Both the position numbers and the translations under genes were made by a program. The notes under the pieces are model-generated. The model was not told the origin of the DNA, ran no database searches, and saw only the letters and a list, made by a program, of their open reading frames with translations. Below, piece by piece: positions 1 to 4,936 of a stretch of DNA of 5,454 nucleotides (within the stretch, counting starts at the first letter, position 1; each line of letters opens with the position of its first letter). Origin of the DNA: Bacteroidota bacterium (GTDB lineage Bacteria; Bacteroidota; Bacteroidia; Bacteroidales; Lentimicrobiaceae); contig JAEYSM010000015.1 in NCBI GenBank assembly GCA_023434665.1, positions 1 through 5,454 of the forward strand, given 5' to 3'.

Positions 1-33
1 ATCATGGAGTTTCCATTGAGATTCATTTTACTA

Positions 34-88
34 CGATCTGCTCTCGATCTACCTTTGCTACGGTATTGCTTCGGTATTGATCTACTAA
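34..88. repeat. Degenerate 11-bp tandem repeat (five units)
   Basis: The stretch divides into five 11-bp units: CGATCTGCTCT, CGATCTACCTT, TGCTACGGTAT, TGCTTCGGTAT and TGATCTACTAA. Units 1 and 2 agree at 8 of 11 positions and units 3 and 4 at 10 of 11. Unit 5 again carries the GATCTAC core of unit 2. Since 11 is not a multiple of 3, this is not a protein-level repeat. Function is unknown; a REP-like dispersed element or transposon end is possible. Confidence 0.5.
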
Positions 89-101
89 ACATGTAGATCG
101 A
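77..101. repeat. Inverted repeat (GATCTAC / GTAGATC hairpin)
   Basis: GATCTAC (79-85) and GTAGATC (93-99) are perfect inverted copies around the 7-nt loop TAAACAT. A T-G wobble and one T-A pair extend the stem to nine pairs. No T-run follows on either strand, so it is not a standard intrinsic terminator. It uses the same core as the neighbouring 11-bp units, so the hairpin and the tandem units probably belong to one element. Confidence 0.5.
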
Positions 102-193
102 AACCAGATGGGAGTCGCCTGTATAGCCGAGCCGGATACAATCAATCTTCAATCAAATTGTAAGTTTCGATTGCCGAAAGGTCGAAATGTTAA

Positions 194-214
194 CAGTCCA
201 ACTTTCAGTCCAAC
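194..214. repeat. Short direct repeat CAGTCCAAC, two copies
   Basis: CAGTCCAAC occurs at 194-202 and again at 206-214, a 12-bp period with the spacer TTT. It lies about 40 bp beyond the ruvC stop codon. Two copies this close could be a protein-binding site or part of the same repeat element as 34-101. No function can be assigned from one copy of the locus. Confidence 0.35.
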
Positions 215-237
215 CTGGCATACCATGTTTGGTCACT

Positions 238-297
238 AAGAAATAAAAGGGTTTTCTATAACTTAATCTTATGGGGATTTTCTTCTAAAAACCCTTT
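238..297 (-). terminator. Possible intrinsic terminator of ruvC, overlapping its 3' end
   Basis: AAAGGGTTTT at 246-255 and AAAACCCTTT at 288-297 are perfect 10-bp inverted copies. In the minus-strand transcript the first arm lies in the last codons of ruvC, the 32-nt loop holds the stop codon, and the second arm is followed by the U-rich run UAUUUCUU. The stem is mostly A-U and the loop is long, so it would be a weak terminator. A coincidental inverted repeat is also possible. Confidence 0.35.
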
Positions 298-810
298 CCA
301 ACCTGAGTACTTTTTCTCAGATGTCCCGGTTCCTTTTTGAAAAAAATGGCAAATAGCAGCTGCAATTGCATCAGTAGCGTCTAAAGGGAAATCAGTTGTC
401 GGCATTACGGTCAGATTGCACAACATGGCTGCTACCTGCTCCTTGGATGCGTTACCCTTTCCGGTTATTGATTGCTTGATCTTTCGGGGAGAATACTCAA
501 ATATCGGAATATCACGGTATAATGCAGCCGCCATGGCAACACCCTGCGCTCTTCCTAATTTAAGCATCGATTGTACATTCTTCCCAAAAAAAGGTGCCTC
601 AATAGCCAGTTCATCAGGATGGTAGATGTCAATCAATTCCAGCACCGATTCAAAAATCTTCTTAAGCCTTAATGCATGGTCCTCCTTATAACTGAACTTA
701 AATACATTGAGCGTAATAACCTCTATTTTCTTACCTTTATCGGCTATTAACCCATAGCCCATTACTTGGGTACCGGGGTCAATTCCCAGGATGATCCTGT
801 CGTTGTTCAT
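256..810 (-). CDS. ruvC: Crossover junction endodeoxyribonuclease RuvC
   Basis: RuvC is the Holliday-junction resolvase that, as a dimer with the RuvAB branch-migration complex, nicks two opposing strands of the four-way junction in recombination and repair. The 184-residue product has the RNase H-like fold signature. GIDPGT (9-14) carries Asp11, IEAPFF (70-75) carries Glu71, and LDATDAIAAA (143-152) carries Asp144 and Asp147. These correspond to the four metal-binding acidic residues of E. coli RuvC (D7, E66, D138, D141). GKNVQSMLKLGRAQGV (76-91) and the basic SPRKIKQ (107-113) match the DNA-binding region. A tail of about 25 residues after the last helix is slightly longer than in E. coli (173 aa). 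The ATG at 810 fits the family N-terminus. The gene diverges from the membrane-protein gene with only 22 bp between preferred starts. ruvA and ruvB are not in view. Confidence 0.97.
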   Translation of the reverse strand: MNNDRIILGIDPGTQVMGYGLIADKGKKIEVITLNVFKFSYKEDHALRLKKIFESVLELIDIYHPDELAIEAPFFGKNVQSMLKLGRAQGVAMAAALYRDIPIFEYSPRKIKQSITGKGNASKEQVAAMLCNLTVMPTTDFPLDATDAIAAAICHFFQKGTGTSEKKYSGWKGFLEENPHKIKL

Positions 811-832
811 ATCTTACGTTATAAGAAAGCGA

Positions 833-1837
833 ATGGCTCTCACAGCAAAGGTAAAGAAAACCATAAATACCGCATTGCAAATTATTATTGCGCTGCTGTC
901 AGTGTGGTTTATTTACCGACAGATTGATAATCCTCAGGTATATCTTTCCTTTGTCATCACCTTAGGTAAAAACTATAACACGGAGACCTTTATTCTTTTG
1001 ATGGCAATCAGCCTCTTATTAATGCCGGTCAACTGGCTGCTTGAAGCGTACAAGTGGAAGGCACTGATTGGATATTCTGAAAATATTTCAGCTTCCCAGG
1101 CATTTAAATCGGTCCTCTCGGGGATTACCTTTAGTTTGTTTACTCCAAACAGAACCGGCGACTTTGTTGGTCGATTACTTACCCTTCCTCATTCAAACAG
1201 GATTACAGGTGCAATGCTCACACTCACAGGGAGCATTGCCCAACTGATCACCACTTTATTCATGGGTTTAATTGCCCTGTGTTTCTTTATACCTCAGTAT
1301 TTTAATCTGTCACAACCTCTATTTGTAACCGGGTATGCATTTGTGGTTATATGTTCGGTTGTCATCTGCTTTTTGTTGATTTTTATATTTTTGAGAATTC
1401 CTTATTTTTCAGGAATAACCTATTCCTCCCGGCGACCCTTTTGGAGAAAACTCTATGAAAATCTGCATATCATGGCACTGGTTGAAAGAAAGACACTCAT
1501 CACTACCCTGACACTAAGCTTTTTACGGTACTTAATCTTTTCTGCCCAGTTCTATCTGCTGTTGGTCGCATTTGGATTCTCAATCCCATTGTCAGATGCT
1601 TTTGTTCTTATTGCAATGACTTATTTTACAATGGCTGCTATCCCGACCATAGCTCTTGTGGATCTGGGTATAAGAGGATCAGTTTCCTTGTTTTTCTTTG
1701 GAATGTACAGTACTTATCCCGGTGCATCCATGTCAGTACTGGCAGCTACCACTTCTATATGGGTTATTAACCTGGCCCTTCCAGCTATTGCGGGATTGTT
1801 CTTCATTTATCGCCTTAAGCTTATAAGAAAGGTGTGA
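833..1837 (+). CDS. Lysylphosphatidylglycerol synthase TM-domain (UPF0104) family membrane protein
   Basis: This is a 334-residue inner-membrane protein with about eight hydrophobic segments, the first near residues 12-28 after a short basic N-terminus. It has marks of the LPG_synthase_TM family, which includes the flippase half of MprF, HpnL-type proteins and archaeal AglD: NWLLEAYKW (67-75) and TPNRTGDFVGR (104-114), plus GSIAQL further on. There is no soluble aminoacyl-transfer domain, so it is not a complete MprF. Family knowledge suggests moving or handling a lipid or lipid-linked substrate; which one is unknown. An in-frame ATG at 791 would add 14 residues, but they lie largely antisense to the start of ruvC. 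The ATG at 833 has an AAGAAAG stretch just upstream and is preferred. A weak promoter candidate, TTG at 707-709 with TACCTTTA at 732-739, lies inside ruvC. The next gene starts within 3 bp of the stop, so the two are probably co-transcribed. Confidence 0.85.
   Translation: MALTAKVKKTINTALQIIIALLSVWFIYRQIDNPQVYLSFVITLGKNYNTETFILLMAISLLLMPVNWLLEAYKWKALIGYSENISASQAFKSVLSGITFSLFTPNRTGDFVGRLLTLPHSNRITGAMLTLTGSIAQLITTLFMGLIALCFFIPQYFNLSQPLFVTGYAFVVICSVVICFLLIFIFLRIPYFSGITYSSRRPFWRKLYENLHIMALVERKTLITTLTLSFLRYLIFSAQFYLLLVAFGFSIPLSDAFVLIAMTYFTMAAIPTIALVDLGIRGSVSLFFFGMYSTYPGASMSVLAATTSIWVINLALPAIAGLFFIYRLKLIRKV
846..853 (-). promoter_or_regulatory. Candidate -7 element for ruvC (TACCTTTG)
   Basis: The minus strand reads TACCTTTG, an exact match to the Bacteroidetes -7 consensus TAnnTTTG, about 36 bp upstream of the ruvC start codon. 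A TTTG at 881-878 could be the -33 element, but the spacing of 24 bp exceeds the usual 19-21. The element lies inside the first codons of the divergent membrane-protein gene. With an 8-bp motif in AT-rich DNA, chance is a real alternative. Confidence 0.28.
1826..1832 (+). promoter_or_regulatory. Ribosome binding site deciding the glycosyltransferase start
   Basis: AGAAAGG ends 7 nt before the ATG at 1840, a normal Shine-Dalgarno spacing, but only 1 nt before the in-frame GTG at 1834. This favours the ATG. The site sits in the last codons of the upstream gene, which suits translational coupling. Confidence 0.5.
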
Positions 1838-1839
1838 AC

Positions 1840-3036
1840 ATGACAGTAATCTTTTTAATAATCGGGATTTTCGTAACGCTTGGCTATGCTGCTTTAATTT
1901 ACTCATATGCAAACGGACTCCGTAAATCGGGCAACGGATTTTATAATTCAGAATCTCTCCCACCTGATTTTCATCATTCACTTCCATATGTCAGCGTTAT
2001 TATTGCAGCCCGTAATGAAGAAAAGAATATTGAAGAGTGCCTAAGATCACTGGGCAGGCAGCATTATCCTGTCTCACACTATGAAATAATTATAGTGGAC
2101 GACCATTCAGAAGATATGACAACCGACATCATTAACAGGTTAAAAGCAGTGTTGGATTTAGAGGTCATACTCGTTGAAAATGATGATAATTACGGAAAAA
2201 AGGCTGCAATTAAAAAAGGAATTTTATCGTCGCGGGGCAAATTTCTGCTTTTTACTGACGCCGATTGCCGGGTTTCGCCTGATTGGATTTTATCGATGAC
2301 TGAATGTTTTATTATAAATAAACCTGTTTTTATAACCGGACCGGTAATGCTATCGTCTTCAAAAGGTTTTTTCAATGCCTTCCAGCGACTTGAATTCAGT
2401 TCATTGATTGCCTCAACTGCCGGTAGCATTGCCGTGAAGAAACCTGTTATGGCAAACGGGGCTAATATGGCTTTCAGTAAACCTCATTATTTAAAGATGC
2501 TTGAGGGAAAAAAAGAAGTGATGGGAGAAGAGTTCACATCGGGTGATGATGTTTTCACCCTTTTTTCGGTGAAACAGCACTTTGGAGTTGAAAGAATAAC
2601 TTTTTTAAACAGTTTAAAAGGAGCAGTTTTCACCTCTCCAAAAGAGAATTTAAAAGCTTTACTGGAACAGCGGTTCAGATGGGTTTCAAAAAGCAGGGGC
2701 TACAAAGATAAAGATGCTATTCTGACGGCAGTGTTGGTATTTGGATGTAACTTTATGATTCTCCTGATGTTACTTGCAGGGTTATATAATATATGCCTTT
2801 CACTGTTCAATGCAACACCTTTTAAAGCAGAGTGGTTTGTTAGCGCAGTTATACTGCTCGCTGTGAAGTCAATGGTCGATTATTACCTGTTGATCATTTA
2901 TGTGAAACGATATAATCAGACTCAATTGCTGAAATGGTTTCCGGTGGCTGTGGTGCCGGTAATGCTGTTTACAGTAATTTCGGCAATACTGGGCAATCTT
3001 GTCAGTGTGAAATGGAAGAAGAGGCGGGTGAACTAA
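1840..3036 (+). CDS. Membrane-anchored family 2 glycosyltransferase
   Basis: The 398-residue protein has an N-terminal membrane segment (about 2-24), a cytoplasmic GT-A domain, and three C-terminal membrane segments (about 297-318, 333-354, 367-388) ending in a basic tail. The GT2 motifs are complete: VSVIIAARNEEKNI from residue 51, Asp87-Asp88 of IVDDHS for nucleotide binding, the metal-binding D140-A-D142, SGDD (234-237) with the likely catalytic acid, and QRFRW (277-281), the QxxRW box of processive and lipid-acceptor GT2 enzymes. It should transfer a sugar from a nucleotide-sugar to a membrane acceptor; donor and acceptor cannot be told. Polysaccharide synthases and ceramide- or hopanoid-type lipid glycosyltransferases share this layout. 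GTG at 1834 overlapping the upstream stop would add two residues; ATG at 1840 has the better spaced ribosome site. The gene follows the flippase-like gene at once, which suggests a joint role in a glycolipid or lipid-linked sugar. Its last 35 bp overlap ispD on the other strand. Confidence 0.88.
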   Translation: MTVIFLIIGIFVTLGYAALIYSYANGLRKSGNGFYNSESLPPDFHHSLPYVSVIIAARNEEKNIEECLRSLGRQHYPVSHYEIIIVDDHSEDMTTDIINRLKAVLDLEVILVENDDNYGKKAAIKKGILSSRGKFLLFTDADCRVSPDWILSMTECFIINKPVFITGPVMLSSSKGFFNAFQRLEFSSLIASTAGSIAVKKPVMANGANMAFSKPHYLKMLEGKKEVMGEEFTSGDDVFTLFSVKQHFGVERITFLNSLKGAVFTSPKENLKALLEQRFRWVSKSRGYKDKDAILTAVLVFGCNFMILLMLLAGLYNICLSLFNATPFKAEWFVSAVILLAVKSMVDYYLLIIYVKRYNQTQLLKWFPVAVVPVMLFTVISAILGNLVSVKWKKRRVN

Positions 3037-3703
3037 CCCCTCTCTGCTTAAGGATTTCCTCCGCAATTACCATATCTATTGGATGCGTAATCTTAATATT
3101 TTCAGTGTCCCCGTTAAAAAGCGTTATTTCAACTCCCTGAGTCTCAAGCAATGATGCATCATCACTAAAATCGTTTTTATCAGACACTGAATAGGCGTTC
3201 TTTATCAGCGAGAGTTTAAAACACTGGGGAGTTTGTATTAATTTATAGAGATTTCTGGGCACAGAATTGTTGGTTGCGCCATCAATAAATCTTATCGAAT
3301 CGTTTATATCACAATAAGGGACCGCCGAGCCTGTTTCGTTAGCCAGTTTAAAAGCTGTTTGAATTAAATTAAGGGAAACCAGAGGGCGTGCTCCATCATG
3401 AATTGCTACAATACCCTCGGTAGTTTTTATAGCATCTAATCCACTTTTAACGGATTCGAACCTGGTGTTTCCACCGGCAACAATTGAATGATTTACATTA
3501 AACGAATATTGGATACAGAGCTGAGACCACAAATCGAAAAACTGTTCAGGAATCACTACTATAACAGAAGAATCAGAGTCCTTAAAAGCATTAATTGTAT
3601 GCATAAGCATCGGAAGATGTCCGATTGGTAAGAATTGCTTTGGAATGGTTGAATTCATGCGTGAACCCGAACCGCCTGCCACAATAATCACAAATTTTTT
3701 CAT
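3002..3703 (-). CDS. ispD: 2-C-methyl-D-erythritol 4-phosphate cytidylyltransferase IspD
   Basis: IspD joins CTP and 2-C-methyl-D-erythritol 4-phosphate to give CDP-methylerythritol and pyrophosphate, the third step of the MEP isoprenoid pathway, in the cytoplasm. The 233-residue protein is of normal family length and carries the full motif set: AGGSGSRM (9-16, with Arg15), PKQFLP (21-26, with Lys22), GGNTRFESV (77-85), HDGARP (102-107), Arg150 before QTPQ (157-160), SDDASLLE (180-187), and NIKITHP (202-208, with Lys204). Arg15, Lys22, Arg150 and Lys204 match E. coli R20, K27, R157 and K213. The close relative TarI/IspD-like CDP-ribitol synthase is possible but has no support from neighbours. 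The start codon overlaps the queA stop by one base (TAATG), so the genes are probably transcribed together and coupled. The last residues, SSPASSSISH, are a serine-rich tail beyond the conserved domain, encoded opposite the basic tail of the glycosyltransferase. Confidence 0.95.
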   Translation of the reverse strand: MKKFVIIVAGGSGSRMNSTIPKQFLPIGHLPMLMHTINAFKDSDSSVIVVIPEQFFDLWSQLCIQYSFNVNHSIVAGGNTRFESVKSGLDAIKTTEGIVAIHDGARPLVSLNLIQTAFKLANETGSAVPYCDINDSIRFIDGATNNSVPRNLYKLIQTPQCFKLSLIKNAYSVSDKNDFSDDASLLETQGVEITLFNGDTENIKITHPIDMVIAEEILKQRGVSSPASSSISH

Positions 3704-4758
3704 TACAGAATCAACATGGCATCACCATAAGTGAAGAACCTGTACTTTTCTTTAATGGCTTCTTTATAGGCCATCATCAGGAAATCGAAGTCAGCAAACG
3801 CAGATGTTAGCATCAGCATAGGTGACTGTGGCAGATGGAAATTTGTGATCATGCTTGAAGCTATGCTAAATTCGTATGGAGGAAAGATAAACTTATTCGA
3901 CCATCCTTTATATGGTTTAAGCATGCCCCCAATAGAGACTGAAGTTTCAACGGCTTTCATGGTTGTGGTTCCAACCACGCAAACCTGTTTGCGGTTGAGC
4001 TTGGCCGTGTTAACAATATCAGCTGCAGTATCGTTAATAATAAGCTCTTCGGAATCCATCTTATGTTTAGTAAGATCTTCTACATCAATAGGACGGAAAT
4101 TACCAACGCCTGCATGGAGAGTGATGTTAGCGAATGTTACGCCTTGTAACTCGAGACGTTTAATCATTTCGCGACTAAAATGCAGACCTGCAGAAGGTGC
4201 TGCAACAGCTCCTTCATTCTTAGCATATATAGTTTGATACCAAACTTTATCCTCGTCCAAAATTTCCCTAAGGGCCTGAAGTTCTTCAGGAATAGGAGTT
4301 TTTCCGAGACTTTCGATTGTTTGTTTGAAAGATTCATAAGGGCCATCGAAAAGGAATCGTAAAGTACGGCCTCGCGAAGTAGTATTGTCAATAACCTCAG
4401 CTACCAGTGCATCATCTTCACCGAAATACAGTTTGTTCCCGATTCTGATTTTTCTTGCAGGATCAACAAGTACATCCCACAAACGGGCTTCGGCATTTAA
4501 TTCACGCAATAAGAATACGGTGATTTTGGCACCGGTCTTTTCCTTTTCACCAGTAAGTAGTGCAGGAAATACTTTCGTATCATTAATAATCATGACGTCT
4601 CCATCATTGAAATAGTTGAGAACGTCAGCAAATTGCCTGTGCTCAATGGTCCTTGTTTTACGATTAAGAACCATTAACCTGGTTTCATCCTTATTTGGAT
4701 TTGGTTCTTTTGCAATAAGATCATTGGGCAAGGAATAACGAAATTGAGAAAGTTTCAT
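3703..4758 (-). CDS. queA: S-adenosylmethionine:tRNA ribosyltransferase-isomerase QueA
   Basis: QueA transfers and rearranges the ribosyl group of S-adenosylmethionine onto preQ1 at position 34 of tRNAs with a GUN anticodon, giving epoxyqueuosine, the next-to-last step of queuosine synthesis. The 351-residue product aligns with the family from end to end: LSQFRYSLPNDLIAKEP (3-19), INDTKVFPA (58-66), LWDVLVDPARKIRIGNKL (93-110), YQTIYAKNEGAVAAPSAGLHF (174-194), TLHAGVGNFRPI (213-224), HKMDSEE (232-238), then VGTTTMKAVE, TNFHLPQSPMLML and EKYRFFTYGDAM near the C-terminus. An in-frame TTG at 4803 would add 15 residues with no family counterpart and lies upstream of the likely transcription start, so the ATG at 4758 is chosen. 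An AGGA touches that ATG, too close for a useful ribosome site. Leads the queA-ispD pair; no other queuosine gene is in view. Confidence 0.96.
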   Translation of the reverse strand: MKLSQFRYSLPNDLIAKEPNPNKDETRLMVLNRKTRTIEHRQFADVLNYFNDGDVMIINDTKVFPALLTGEKEKTGAKITVFLLRELNAEARLWDVLVDPARKIRIGNKLYFGEDDALVAEVIDNTTSRGRTLRFLFDGPYESFKQTIESLGKTPIPEELQALREILDEDKVWYQTIYAKNEGAVAAPSAGLHFSREMIKRLELQGVTFANITLHAGVGNFRPIDVEDLTKHKMDSEELIINDTAADIVNTAKLNRKQVCVVGTTTMKAVETSVSIGGMLKPYKGWSNKFIFPPYEFSIASSMITNFHLPQSPMLMLTSAFADFDFLMMAYKEAIKEKYRFFTYGDAMLIL

Positions 4759-4800
4759 TCCTGAAGGTATTTTGAGTTTTATTACCCATTTTAAGGGGTG

Positions 4801-4831
4801 CAAAAATAATACAATTTTAGCTCAAAATCAA
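4801..4831 (-). promoter_or_regulatory. queA-ispD promoter (TTG - 20 bp - TATTTTTG)
   Basis: On the minus strand, TTG (4831-4829) stands 20 bp before TATTTTTG (4808-4801), matching the Bacteroidetes TTG / TAnnTTTG promoter with normal spacing. Transcription would begin near 4795, leaving a leader of roughly 35-40 nt to the ATG at 4758. That excludes the TTG at 4803 as translation start. No experimental evidence is available, and the DNA here is AT-rich. Confidence 0.55.
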
Positions 4832-4859
4832 GGGGTATTTGGCATATTTCTTATTTCAC

Positions 4860-4891
4860 TTGTGTACTCTAAAAAAAACATTGTAACTTTG
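4860..4891 (+). promoter_or_regulatory. prs promoter (TTG - 21 bp - TAACTTTG)
   Basis: TTG at 4860-4862 and TAACTTTG at 4884-4891 are exact matches to the Bacteroidetes -33 and -7 elements, with 21 bp between them. Transcription would start near 4896-4900, about 40 nt before the prs ATG. The spacer includes an A8 run (4871-4878). It is back-to-back with the queA promoter; the two -33 elements are about 28 bp apart. Confidence 0.65.
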
Positions 4892-4892
4892 C

Positions 4893-4925
4893 ATGCTTTT
4901 AAAAGAGTATTTAACCCTTAAGCAT
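4893..4925 (+). repeat. Interrupted inverted repeat in the prs leader
   Basis: ATGCTT (4893-4898) and AAGCAT (4920-4925) are inverted copies. Nested inside are TTAAA (4899-4903) and TTTAA (4910-4914), which would extend the stem with a 5-nt bulge on one side. The palindrome CTTTTAAAAG (4896-4905) sits on the predicted transcription start. It could be an operator or a leader hairpin, but the pairs are AT-rich and chance is plausible. Confidence 0.25.
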
Positions 4926-4936
4926 AGCGACAAACA

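Larger units (their letters stand above)
1..255. other. Non-coding, repeat-rich region downstream of ruvC
   Basis: No convincing gene is visible here. The stretch contains 11-bp tandem units (34-88), a hairpin (77-101), small inverted repeats TACAAT/ATTGTA (137-142 and 157-162) and TTTCG/CGAAA (165-169 and 175-179), and a repeated 9-mer (194-214). Two short frames are open through the left part: a plus-strand frame from ATG at 4 to TAG at 93-95 (30 residues), and a minus-strand frame without stops from 152 off the left edge. Both lie over the repeats and match no family I recognise. I read the region as a dispersed repeat or the edge of a decayed mobile element. That is inference, because only one copy is in view. 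Confidence 0.45.

Noticed and set aside
223..225. Short minus-strand frame from the ATG at 225 (about 25 codons)
   Set aside because: It is very short, has no ribosome site, covers the CAGTCCAAC repeat and resembles no family I know.
1..255. CRISPR array at the left edge
   Set aside because: The units are contiguous 11-mers with no unique spacers of constant length, and no cas gene is in view.
791..832. Upstream ATG at 791 as start of the LPG-TM family protein
   Set aside because: The added 14 residues are encoded largely antisense to the conserved N-terminus of RuvC and would create a head-to-head coding overlap. The ATG at 833 has a purine-rich stretch at a short distance and begins with a basic stretch before the first membrane segment.
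819..1831. Identical 11-mer TTATAAGAAAG before both membrane genes (819-829 and 1821-1831)
   Set aside because: A few identical 11-mer pairs are expected by chance in a window this size, and the distances to the two preferred start codons differ. It is probably just an A/G-rich ribosome-site background.
833..1837. Full MprF (lysylphosphatidylglycerol synthase)
   Set aside because: Only the transmembrane part is present. The soluble aminoacyl-tRNA-dependent transferase domain is missing and the next gene is a glycosyltransferase, so lysinylation cannot be claimed.
3845..4615. Plus-strand and alternate-frame open frames inside queA
   Set aside because: They lie wholly within a well-conserved gene and have no domain character. 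They are shadows of queA coding constraints, as are similar frames inside ruvC, ispD and the glycosyltransferase.
4759..4803. TTG at 4803 as start of queA
   Set aside because: It adds 15 residues absent from the family, uses a rare start codon, and lies upstream of the predicted transcription start. The ATG at 4758 begins exactly at the conserved MKLSQF.
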